A DNA stretch of 64,000 nucleotides. It comes from Leptodontidium sp. MPI-SDFR-AT-0119. Lineage: Eukaryota > Ascomycota > Leotiomycetes > Helotiales > Leptodontidiaceae. Positions 22,940-34,445 of this stretch are shown here, piece by piece (the first letter of the stretch is position 1; each line of letters opens with the position of its first letter). The position numbers and the translations under genes are program-made. The stretch is from positions 2,356,001 through 2,420,000 of the forward strand of contig JAHLEZ010000007.1 in assembly GCA_020726505.1 (NCBI GenBank), given 5' to 3'. The notes beneath the pieces were generated by a model. That model did not search any database and was not told the origin of the DNA. It saw nothing but the letters and a program-made list of their open reading frames with translations.

Positions 22940-25900
22940 GTCGTTAACACTGTCTTCTTATACTTTAATTTATTCAGGTAGCTTAGTAGGGGGTCCTGCT
23001 TACTTAGGGTGACTAAAGTGGAAATCCCTGACTTTATATAAAGCGTACTTAAGGTTAAAGGCATTGTATTAGTCTAAGTTAACGTCTTAATTAAGCCAAG
23101 TAATATAATAAGATAAAGTCTTGCCCTTTTTATAATAAGTAAGTACTTTTTTTAGTTCCTACTCGTCGTCACCTATAATATTAATCGGCGGGGGGGCATC
23201 TTATACTTAGCTTAATAAGGGGTCGTTAGGGTCTTGGCGTAGCTTACTAGCCGGAAAGACGTTATAGACCTTTATACTCGCTAATAATTCTAGGCGGTAC
23301 GAGTGTTTTACCTTCTCGAGTACTTTAAATAGTCTATTCGTCGGCATATCTAACTTCTTAGATAGGCGGAGTGTCTTAAAGTAGCGTATATTAAGTCAAA
23401 CTAGGCTATCTTTATTAAAGTCGACATCGCGGCGAGAGGCGTTATAAGACTTAGTTATCTTTACTTAGGCCACAGTAAGGTTCGACCGAGTTATGTCTTA
23501 TACTTTCTTATAGCGTTAAGTATAGTTAATAGCTTATTAAGTGTTTAACTTATTAGTGGGGGTAACTAAGTCTAACAAGTCAATTTTCTAGTCTTAATCT
23601 ATACGTAGTATATATCTATAGACTACTTTAAATAAAGAGAGTCCCCTTAAGAAATCGTGTAAGAGGGATATCTAGGCGTAGTCTATAATAAGGAAGTACT
23701 TTAATTAGTCGTCTTAGTAATACGTAACGAAAGGTTAGAGTCGTTTCTATAAGTATTAGTTATACACTTTAGTTTAGTTGTTTGTCTACGAGTAATTAGT
23801 AGCGGACAACTGTCTCTCAGTTCTGAGGATCTTGCTTAGGGCGGTCTAAAACTTAAATATAAACTAAAGACTTTTATTAGAAGTAATAGTTAATAGGGCT
23901 CTAAAGTAGCGATATATATAGTAAATGTATATAATAGCTAGCTTCCGAGCATTTGTCGTCTTTTAGTAAGGGATACTAATAACTTGTTTACTAAATCTAT
24001 TAATAAAAACAAGGACGTTGTCGAATCTATACTTGTCTTTAGTAAAGGAATAGTAGTCTACTATAATATATTCTTATAGTCTAGACGGAATAAGGAGAAG
24101 ATAAAGGAGTCTAGGCTTTTTATCTTAAGGGACTTAAATTCGTTAATATATATAATAGTTATAGTAATATTACTAGATTGTCGACGTGATTCCGTGCCAC
24201 TAGTACTAAGAAGTGAATATTTAGATCGTCTTCTTAGTACTAGGGTGCGCTATAGTGACTTAATTATAAACCTCTCGTATAAGGAGGGTTCGGAGGTGAT
24301 TGACATCGGGGACTAAGAGGCGGCCGTCGTGGAGTAAGAGGTCGCCCTCTAGGCTAAGTTTACTTAGAGAGTCTAATACAGCTTATTTACGTAAAGCCTA
24401 TAAGGAGGGGGGTAGTGTGATTAGCCTTTAGGATTTGTTATACGACGGAGAATATTAGTGTAAGGGCAACGAGCTTAACGTCGGCCACTAGCGCGTCGGC
24501 GTCGTTAGGCGGCCGTAACTCTATAGACAACAAGCTAGAGTCAACTTAGCCTTAATATAGGAGTTATTAAAGGCGTTAAGTCTTCTTTGTAGAGTTCTAT
24601 TAATTTAACTCGTTTAGCTTACGGGAAAGTGCGTCCGCTAGGGGGTTATAGATTCTAGGGCGGTACGTGATTATAAAATTATAGTCCGTTAGAAGCTCTA
24701 CTTATCGTGCTTGTCTAATATTTAATTACTTAGAGGTCATAAAGTATTTTAAGGCCTTGTGGTCTGTCACGACATAGACTTAGTAGGGGGCTCCTACTAA
24801 CTTAACACGCTAGTGCCTAAAGGATCTAATAATAGCTAATATTTCTTTATCGTGTACTACGTAATTAAGCTTAGTAAGTAATATAGTCTTTAAAAAGAAA
24901 GTAACAGGGAATTAGTCGTCGCCGTGTTATTAGAAAAGGACTCCGGCTATAATACTATTACTAACATCTGTCTCTAGGAGGCAAGGTAAATCCTGTCGGT
25001 AGTGTCTTAAGAGAGGTGTAGACGTGAGGGTATGTTTTAGGAGGTCGAAGGCGCCTTTGTATTTTATAGTAAAGTGAAAGGGAACGTTATTCTTAGTTAA
25101 TTAAATAAGAGGTTTCGTTATAATACTATAATCGCGGATGAATCTCTAGTAAAAGTTATAAAAACTAAAAAAAGACTATATACCTTTAATAAAACTAAAG
25201 TAAGTCTACTTATAAACGACAGAGACTTTCTCGGGATTAACTTCTAGGCTAGAAGTTAATATAATAAATCTTAAGTACTTAGTTTATATTACTCTAAACT
25301 TATACTTCTTTAAGTCGGCCTGTAGCTTAGTGTCGTTAAGACGTTAAAGTACCTTTTTGACGTGGAGTTAGTATTATAAGGGGTCCTTAGAATATATGAG
25401 AATGTTATCTAAGTACGCTATATAGAAATTATTAAGGTAATCGAAGAGAATATTATTTATGTAGCGCTAGTAAGTAGTAAGGCTATTAGTTAAGCTAAAT
25501 AAAAGAACTTTACACTTATATACGCCGTATCTCGTGCGGAAGGTAGTGTACTCCTTTAATACTAGGTTTATTCGGATTTAGTAAAAGGCTTAACGAATGT
25601 CTAATTTAGTGAAGATATAAGTATTAGTTATACGAGCTAGGGTCTTATTAATTAGAGGTAGAGGGTATTAGTCCTTCTGAGTAAAGGAATTTAGTACTTG
25701 GAAATTAATATATAACCGCAGGGAGCTATTCGGCTTTTTGACAAAGAGAATAGGGGCAGCGAATAGTGCTTGAGACGGCTTAATAAATCTTTTGTCTAAG
25801 TTATTTATAATATATTCTTTAATAGCCTTAAGTTCTTTAGTTGACATCTTATATAATAGCGAATACTTGAGTGCTTTTTTACCCTCTCCTTTTAGCTTAA

Positions 25901-28080
25901 TTTTGTAATTATATAAGCGGTGGGGGGGGAGAATATCACTTTTTGCCTTAAAGAATACGTGAGTCTAATTAGCGTATTCTGGGGGAATTATTAGCTTAGT
26001 GTCTAGCTCTTAAATAGAGAGTGTAAACTATATAACTGACTAGCGGCGATAAGTGAGTTCGATAGTTAAAGCTAATATAATAGCGGCTTTCTCTCGCTCT
26101 TGGCTTTTTTAATTAATTAGAGTATTAATCTCTTAAAGAGTTATTACGAATATCTTATCTCTAGACTTCTGTTTTATTAATATGTAAAACGCTATAGCGC
26201 TAATCGAGAAGATCTTAATGACTAGACGTCGACGAGCTTTCTCACGTCGCTTTATAATTAGTAACTTATCTCGTAGTTAAAAAGAAGAAGTTAAGGAAGG
26301 AAGAGCTTTTATAGTCGAGTCGTATATAAGAGAGAGCTATATTTATATATTCTGAAGTAAATTAGCGTAGTCCTTAGTATATATTCTACGCGTAGAAGGA
26401 GCGAATTAGGGGGAGTTAGTCTAGTCTCGAGGGTATAAGAGCTCGGCGGTTCCGCTCTCTAGCTTAGTAACTTCTATTCGGGCTAGTTTAGTTAGGATAT
26501 ATGTATTGTCTAGTCGTAGGGATCGTTATATATATTGACTAGGCTAGTTATTTAATATACTTCCTAGCTAAGGTAGAGGACCGTTAGTAGCGGAGTGCGC
26601 GCGCTCTCTAGGCTTTGTTATATGTCGCACTTATTAATGCGAGAGCTCTGTGGTACATAGAGTATTAATAATAAAAGTAAGTTTAATAGTAATACTAATA
26701 TTAGGGATTAGCTAAGGGCGATACTATATACTTAAAAGGCGCGGATCTAAGTATTTCTGACTCTCGGAGGTTAATATAAAATTTATTATTAGCGCAGTTT
26801 CTTTAATTAATACAGCGGCGCGGCCACTTTTAGAGGCTACTATATGTTTCGAAACGAAGTATTTATTAAAAGGTGTAATAAGAAAAGAAAGTAAGGAATA
26901 CGTAAGGGGTTTTATACCTAAAACAGGAAGGAAAGAAGAAGTAGACGAAGTACTAGGTATTAAAGAGACAAGGGGGTGAATTTCCTTTATTAACACCGTG
27001 GGCTTAATTCCGGGGGAATATAAATTCTCGACTCCACACTTTTAACACGACTATAATAGATTTCCCTAATCTTTTTTTCTACGACTTATAGTAGTTCCGT
27101 GGTTAAAGATTAGCTATAAGTGTAGGCTCGACAACTATATATCCGTAGAATTAATATCTTTAGTATCCGATATAATTCGACTATATTACGCGGGATACTA
27201 AGTTTAATTTTTTATTAATATAATCGCTAGTTTTCTAGACTTAGCAATAGTCGAGGGATTGACAGTAATAAGTTCTAAGGTTATTAAGAAAGTAGAGGAG
27301 TAATTAACGTGTACGTCGAAATTTGACTTAGCGCGCTAGCTAGAATTAGTTATAGAATTAGAGCGTAACCTAAGATTTAAGGAAGGGGTAATTGCTCGAC
27401 TTCTTCCTATGAACTTTCCGGTGAACTTTATTAATTGTAGTTAGCTTAGGAAAGAAGCTAAGTCTAAGGTATTTATACCTAGCGCGGGAAGTAAGTGTAA
27501 GTCGACTATTAAAGTCGACTCCGTAAATTAAGTATTATAGTAGCTCCAAAATTCACGCAACTTAGCGTCTCTACGCTCGGCGTCGCACTAGTGGCGTTAG
27601 TGAATCTTGTGTACACGTAAGTCTCAGACCTTAATTAATTTGTTATAGCTTACTATTAAGGGGTAGTCTAATAGCTAAATAAGCCGTCGTTTAGCGGCAT
27701 CTAAGAGCACTTCGTGATACTTTAGTTATAATCTTCTAATAATTACTCTATAGTTTCCTAAGTAAGTGATTAAGAAAAGAGTAAATAACTATAAACGCTT
27801 GTCGACTGTTAAATTTAACGTAGTATAATAGCTAATAATCTAGTTAGTTCGACTATCAAATCCTTTAATAAGGACAAGTAAAGGTAGTAAGTAAATTAAA
27901 GGTTTTAAAAAGAAGAAAAGAGACTTTAAAAGAGAGTAATTAATAAAATAATAACTATTAGCTCCAGAATTAAGAAGTACAAGTAACTTATACGTAAGTC
28001 TATTCTTAGAGAGAGTAATGTGAGTAGTAAGTGTTAGTCTATTAAGAAGCTTCGTAAGGTTAAGATGTCGCATATCTCGT
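22940..28080 (-). pseudogene. gypsy pol: protease, RT, RNase H, integrase, chromodomain-like tail
   Basis: Read on the minus strand from high to low coordinates. Protease: VLLNSGANSYYFINYSLLKS at about 27950-28000, where the catalytic Asp of the D-S-G triad is now Asn. Reverse transcriptase: FTKLDIR at about 25600-25618 and YLDNILIYS at about 25395-25417, with the second Asp of YLDD changed to Asn. RNase H: LLETDVSNSIIAGVL and VVTDHKALKYFMTSK at about 24745-24780. Integrase follows at about 23600-24560, with a C-terminal part ending in YRLELLASIKVYNVF (about 23250-23310). The last part resembles a weakened chromodomain. Many TGG-to-TAG changes. Confidence 0.88.
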
Positions 28081-28400
28081 ATTATGCCTAAGAAGGAGCC
28101 TTTTCTTAGGCTAAGTCTTTTACTTGTAAGGTAAGTTCCTCCACTAGTAAGTTGTCGTTATTTATAGCTTAGCTGTTAAATATAAAACTATTGTCGTTAG
28201 CGCCTAGCTTTATCTTGTTAACACGGGAGGTATAACCACGACTAAGGGGCTATTAGGCGAAATACTAAGGGGCATTCGCTAACGTTTAAGCACGAGGTAT
28301 GTCGGCTCTGTGAAATAGAGAATGATGGTGTGAATGATGATTCTATTGAGGGGGCATTTCTAGGTCTATATAACTACTTTGAGTACCGAGTACTAAGCTC

Positions 28401-28620
28401 TCGCATCGGTTATTAGCTTTGTATCAAGTTACTAGCTTTGTATCAAAGGCTCGCATCAGTTATTAGCTTCGTATCAAGTTACTAGCTTTGTATCAGAGGC
28501 TCGCATCGGTTATTAGCTTTGTATCAAGTTACTAGCTTTGTATCAGAGGCTCGCATCGGTTATTAGCTTTGTATCAAGTTACTAGCTTTGTATCAAAGGC
28601 TCGCATCGGTTATTAGGCTC
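28401..28620. repeat. 50-bp minisatellite in the gypsy element
   Basis: Units beginning TCGCATCGGTTATTAGCTTT recur at 28401, 28451, 28501 and 28551, with a partial fifth at 28601. Each 50-bp unit contains an internal near-duplication (TTATTAGCTTTGTATCAAG and TTACTAGCTTTGTATCA). Units differ by one or two transitions. The array lies between the protease region and the copia insertion point. Confidence 0.9.
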
Positions 28621-28884
28621 GCATATGGCTAGTATTCTTATAGGCTCGTGTAGAGATTTATTAACTTAGGGGTTAGTTAGTCTCTCGTTACTAGGACAAA
28701 GAAGTAGTAAAAGCTAAGAGTGACTTTCCCGTGGTCCCTAAGGAGATATTAACTTAAGGTCGTAGATAGGAATTTATACTTATTATTAAGGGGCTAAAGT
28801 AACTAACGTAAATAGTACTCTTTATAATTTATCCTTAGTCTTTGGCTTAAATTACTTTTATATACTCTTCTAAAGTTCTGGCTC

Positions 28885-29141
28885 TGTTGGTCCGCAGGTC
28901 CCTACATAAGTATACTTCGGTTCGGAAAAGGGGGTGCGGGTCAAAGTCAGGGGTCAGAGCTTAGCCGGACTGGTTTCGGTGGAGATTCGGTGGGGTTTCG
29001 TAGTATATAATCTGGCTCTCCTCGCACTCTCTTAGAATATACATAGATTTTTAAACTAACTATTTATTACTTTATTACTATACTTGTATTAGAATATATT
29101 TACATATGTAGCGTAGTACATAAACTGGTACTACACTAATA
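28885..29141 (+). repeat. outer copia 5' LTR
   Basis: 257 bp, pairing with 45190-45446. It shares blocks such as GGTGGAGATTCGGTGG and CTCTCTTAGAATATACA. The two copies differ by a few dozen changes, nearly all transitions. Preceded by GGCTC. Confidence 0.92.
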
Positions 29142-29299
29142 CTAATTAGTAATAAGCTTATATCGTTAACCTTACTACAAATAAAAAAGGTCTCAGGCTA
29201 TAGAGCGGATTCTAGGCTTTAACTTAAGGAGTACTTTACTATATTTTCCTTAAAGGGCATTTTACCTTTTCTAGATCGTGGAGGGAAGATAACTTTTCT

Positions 29300-32200
29300 C
29301 TTGAGACTCGATTAAGACAACTACACGTCAGAGAAGAGCTATTATAACACGATAGTTACTTTACGAAGACTATTAATTTAACATCCTTAAATCCAGAACT
29401 TTAGACCTTTAAAAAACCTATCCGGGAACCTACCGTATCACTTACGAATCGAATCCGACATAATAGCGGATACTTCAGCGAAGCTAAAGTTAACTCTAGA
29501 AATATTTAATAATATAGTAACACTAAATCCTAGTCCAATTTTCACGGGAGACGCAATAGTATACTCGCGAAGGTTCCGAGAGGCCTACTACGATAGCCAT
29601 TTCAAGGGAGAATTCCTTTTCTAAGACTTTTAAGAGTATTTTGAAGATTAAACGGTAAACGAGTTTAAATTAATTAAAGTTATAAAACGTATATACCTCA
29701 GGGACGACTTACGAGCCTTTAGTATATTTGTATAATAAGGAAAGGGGACGAGGACGGCACATACTTTAGTAAAAGTAGTGCAAGCTAAGGAGAATATATA
29801 GCTAAGAGACTAAGTGGAAATGCAAATTCGAAACTACCCCGAATTAGTACCGAATTACCTCTAGGAATTAGTCTCTCGCCCACTACCGCCATTTCTAATA
29901 ACACTTTAATAAAATCAATCCCTAATATCTCCACAACACTAACTAGAAGTGATCATTTATTTTGTGAAGAAAGACACTTCTTCGAAAGGGTCAGGAGTAA
30001 AACTTATAAAAACGATTCAGTTATTAGGATTACCTAGGATCTCCCTTACTAAAAGAGATAAGGTCGAAGATTTATATAATGTAACTCCCTTACTTATAGT
30101 CCTAAAGAAGGAGTTCTTATTTACTCCTAAGAAGGATCCCCTAAGTAATCTCTACCCGTGGAGATTAAATAACCACGCGTTACCGAATCCCACACTAACG
30201 CCAGTAATACACCCACGGGACGGGTCATTACCACTATTTAAGGTTCCTAGGACTACCGGACTACATACGAAGCCGATTCGGCCGTTATAATATATTATAA
30301 ATTCATTAACCCCGGATTAAGTAAAATCGTTAGTAAACCTTACTAAGATATACACTAAGGAACTCTAATATAACAGAAATAAAGACTACTTAGATAAAAA
30401 GCTTCACATCTTTGCCAACTTATATTAAAGAGCGTTAGTTAAGACTAAGGTCTAGAATTAAGCCTTTCCGTCGATGTTACGAAACGAAGCTAGTTTGTAT
30501 TACTACTAGTACTTCTAAAATAAGAGGTACTTATTTAATAAGCTTATTAAGACGACTCGCGAACACTTTGAGATAAAGAAGAAAACTAATAAGTTCCTCA
30601 GCCGGTAGTTTAGTCTAACCTTCTCGCTATTTTAAAAGAAGCCTTACTAAACGAGAAAACTAGTGTTAACTTAATTAAAGAACTTCGCTAAGGAACTACA
30701 AAGTATTTAGCTTAGCCTAAAAGACAATAATATACGGAACGATAAAATACTTCGCGATAAACTCGTGTAAGGAATAATAAAGAACCCCCTCTTTAAGATA
30801 GCCTTATTTTAGGCACCTCTTACCTTTCTTATATTAATAAATAATCTTCGCTTCGCCGTCGGCGTTAAGGTGACTTATAACTCGGGATCGAGGGTAAGCA
30901 AGTACTACGGATTATATACGAATCGCCACTAATCTTATATCGCAAATAGGGCGGCTTATTACTCTAACCGCAGGATAAAATTTTTAAGTAGAAACAAACG
31001 CGGAGACAAATTCTAGCCTATACTAAGCTATATAAGCTGTATTATTTGTAAGAAAATAAATTACTATAATAATCGCTACTCCGACGAAAAGCAGGCAGTG
31101 TCTAAGGCAAGATACTTCGCGGCGCGTAAAGCCAAAGAAGTGAAAGCCACAAATAAGACCTTCAGAAGTTACTTAGCTTATGTTAAGGGAATCGACCCCA
31201 ATTCGAACTAGAACCGGACTTTATCTGGATACTATTCAGGAAACTACTAGGATGCGGATTTAAATACTTTAATAGATATTAACGACTTTTTAGAGGGTTC
31301 CGACGATGATAATAGTAATAGCACCGCAAACTTCACGATTATATTTATAGTAAGTGAGGCATAATATAATATACGAGAAGTCATAAGGCAACTTAAGAAG
31401 AGAAAGGCTACTTATATCCTAGAAAGCAAAATCAAGAGACCCGCTCCAAGTAAGGCCTATATAACGCAATAGATAGACAGATTCTTCTAAGGCCTATTAA
31501 TTAATATAGGGGCATTTAACAAAAACACGGGAGGAATTAACTAATTACGGGCATTATAGCGAATTCAAGATGTTAAGTTTAATACCGGCTAGGCGGGCTA
31601 GAGCCGGATTATATTTAGTACTAGTTCGCGACCGTCCCTAAGAGTTATTACAATTAATACTCCGGCTAAAGAAATAAACTTCTAAATCGTGAACGTAAAT
31701 ATCCCGTTTCTAATTTACTTATAATAGTTAGATACGCTTAACGCGTAATACGATAACTTGCGCAATGTCTTAATTTAAGACAATAAGAAGCACTTAATTA
31801 TACGGAAGCATGGGCATTTATGGCTACTTTTAAATCAACATCGTCAATTGTTAGACACTTCGACTAAAACGATAAATACATGCCACCTAACTAAACTAGA
31901 AATACGTCGGCTTTATAGGCGTTTCGAACACCCTTTAGTAAGACGTCTTTAGCACTTACTAGATCAAACTAACTATGAGTATAACTCGGACGTTATATTA
32001 AAGGTTAAAGAGATATGTGAGCATTACTAGAAACATGTAAATACTCTACATAAGTTCCGCTTTAAACTATAAGACGACGTCGACTTCAATTATACAGTCT
32101 ACGTTAATATCGCGATATTTAGAGAACGATATACCCTCCACATAATAAATAAGGCAATAGGTTTTAATGTGGCGAAACTACTTTAAAAAGCCCCTAGTTC

Positions 32201-32904
32201 GGCTACGGCTTAGGCTACCTTCAACGCATTTAAGTTAGTATAAATTAATATATACCTTAGACCTTTGGATTTCGTCGTGTACGATTATAGTACTAATTTC
32301 AATTCTAAGGAGTTTCGAAGTGTATTTAGATCTGTGGGTAATACTCCTAAGTTAATACCTGTTAAGGCACACTATTCAATTGGCAAGGTTAAGCGATACT
32401 ACCGCCTACTACGCCGTGCTTATGAAATCGTTATAAAAGAGCACCTTAAGTTAAGCGACGAAGACTAACTACAAATAGTAGTAAAAGTAGTGAACGATAC
32501 AGTTAGACTTAATAGGCTTATCCTTACACTACTTATTTTCGGCGTATACCTTAAAATAACGGAGTTAAACCCCCTAAATCCGTTAGTCGAATAACGTGCG
32601 GCTACGATTAGGAAAGTTATAAAGAAGATATAAAAAATCTATATTACGTACAAAGTTAACGATACGTTAACTATACGAAATAGCCCTAGAACTATTTATA
32701 TTCACGATCTCTACCTTAATAATTAAGTTTTAGTATATTAAAAGGGTAAAGGATAAATAGGACTTTACGATTTCTTAGGTATTAAAGAAGAATTATATAG
32801 GATTAATATAAGAAATAAGAGAATACGTATGTTCTAATCGATTACAATTCGTCCTTTTAAAACAAATACCTTTAGCGTTAAATAATAAAAAGAAAACTTA
32901 CTAA
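29300..32904 (+). pseudogene. outer copia gag, pre-integrase and integrase
   Basis: Plus-strand frames with frequent stops. An open stretch at 29949-30290 belongs to the gag part. A short Cys motif C-x2-C (CIICKKINYYNNRYSDEK) lies at about 31038-31090, like a gag zinc knuckle. LYRRFEHPLVRRL at about 31911-31950 and a following Cys pair region form the zinc-binding module before the integrase. The integrase core includes LDFVVYDYSTNFNSKEFRSV and AHYSIGKVKRYYRLLRRAYE (32265-32468), the second with the family's normal block around the catalytic Glu. It stops where the inner copia begins. Confidence 0.82.
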
Positions 32905-32909
32905 AGGAT

Positions 32910-33106
32910 TGTCGTGCAAGAGCACGCCTAGAGGCTCCACAGAGGCGTATTTGACGTATTATTGAGGTATGCGCAGTACTGTAATTGATTGTTCTATTCT
33001 CTACGTATGGTCTATTCAAGCTCCCTGAATATAGAGGTCGCGGGCGCTTTAGCCATAGTGCCTTTGATTGGGCTCGCTTAGCCGGCTTACCATAACCTGC
33101 ACGACA
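32910..33106 (-). repeat. inner copia 3' LTR
   Basis: 197 bp. It differs from the other LTR by changes such as ATAGAGG versus ATGGAGG and TTAGCCATAG versus TTGGCCATGG, all transitions. Next to it inside the element lies GGTGTGTCGTGC preceded on the minus strand by a GAGGGGG polypurine run. Confidence 0.93.
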
Positions 33107-33329
33107 CACCCCCTCGCCAAGGACAATACTAAGCTTTGGCGAAGCAAATAAGTGCTTAATAAACATGATAGACAATAGGAAATCGACATATAATATATAA
33201 CTGACAATATAAAAGCAATAGACAGTAAGGGAAAATGATAAGTAGTAGCCAAAGTAAACATACTAAACGTCTAAACGAGAGTATATAAACAACTACTCCC
33301 CCATCGTAACTTCCTTCTATAAGCATACC

Positions 33330-34209
33330 AAATTCAAAATAGGCCGTGTCTCCGCCGCCAAGTTGGCCGCCCGCGCCTCTCGGCGCTCCAACCTCGCCGC
33401 TACTCGCGTAATAAAGAAGGTACGTTTCCCTTGTGTTTTACTGATTTGAGATTAGTTCCGACGTTATCTAAGTCAAAAAGTTGAGAAGTTAGGTAGGTTA
33501 AAGTATACTGACTAACTGTAACAGTCTGCCGCCGCTCCTCGCCGCCGCACCCCCTCTCCTACGCCCCCTCCTGCCGCCCCTGCCACCCCCTCTCGCCGCC
33601 GCGCTAAGGTAAGTGCTAATAGGGAGGTCCTTTGCTCAGTATGCGTCAAAGCTGCCTTGAAAGGTGACCTCCCTGTCAGCATCTATCAAGATGCCGCTGG
33701 CTCGGCTCGGTGCCTTCGGTGCCACAGTTAGAATTATAGTTGCGCCGGTCTTGTTAGGCCTGTTATTGCGGTGGCTTTTGCCGCCTTTCTAGAGGAGAAG
33801 CGTGGTGCCTCGCGTACCCGCGTAAGTTTGACTTTAGTTCTTGTGGTTTTGAGTTTAGCTAACTCTGAGTAGCAGTTGAAATCCCTCCGGGCCGCGGTCC
33901 GTGAGGCTCTTACTACTCCTAGTATGTTTATTCCGTATTTGTAACAGTTTCAAAGAGACTGACTTTAGTTGTCTAGCCGCTGCCGCCCCCGCCGCTGCCC
34001 CTGCCCCTGCCCCCGCCCCCCGCCCAATCCTCCCACCCGTTCGGGTTGGTGCTAGTGCTGGTGCTGTTGGTGCTGGTGCTGGTGCTAGTGCTGGTGCTGG
34101 TGCTGGTGCTACTGCTGCTGCTGCTGCTGATGGTGCTGTCGGTGTGGCCGCCCGCCGCCGCCGCATCAAGGAGTTGCTAGTGGAGCTGGTGGACTTGTTA
34201 GTGGTTTAG
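33330..34209 (+). pseudogene. antisense accessory gene in the inner copia (Cys-rich plus Ala/Gly-rich tail)
   Basis: Between the end of pol and the 3' LTR, and on the strand opposite to pol, lies a coding-like stretch. At about 33630-33790 the frame reads VLCSVCVKAALKGD, AAGSARCLRCHS, a stop, and CAGLVRPVIAVAFAAFLEEK. This spacing of C-x2-C and C-x2-C pairs resembles a class of small Cys-rich fungal proteins of unknown function. Possible introns are suggested by GTACGTTTCC (33420) and GTAAGTGCTA (33608). The end, 33901-34209, is open for 102 codons and contains Ala-Gly repeats. It may be a cellular gene captured by the element, or an element-owned antisense frame. I cannot decide which. Confidence 0.5.
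34035..34135 (+). repeat. GGTGCT microsatellite
   Basis: About 16 imperfect units of GGTGCT/AGTGCT followed by GCT repeats. In the plus frame it encodes an Ala-Gly run. Confidence 0.9.
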
Positions 34210-34445
34210 TTCGCGACTTAATAGCGGCTTGGGAACGTGCCCCTTTAGAGTTATAGTTTACTACCTTATGAGTAGCTTAGGAACGGGCCCTTATATACTT
34301 ACTTTGCGTTAGTTTAGTTGTGGCTTCGGCCGGAATAGAATTCCTGCCCTCTGACAACTTGAAAAGAACGTGCTTGACGTGACTGTGCTACCTTAAAAAA
34401 TACAAAGGAAAACAAAAGAGTGTGTTTTGCAGTAAGGTGTAAGCT

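Noticed and set aside
28401..28620. CRISPR-like array
   Set aside because: The 50-bp units are contiguous with no unique spacers and the organism is a fungus. It is a minisatellite.
33855..34169. Ala/Pro-rich minus-strand frame of 104 codons
   Set aside because: It is the antisense of the GGTGCT microsatellite. Simple repeats give open frames on both strands.
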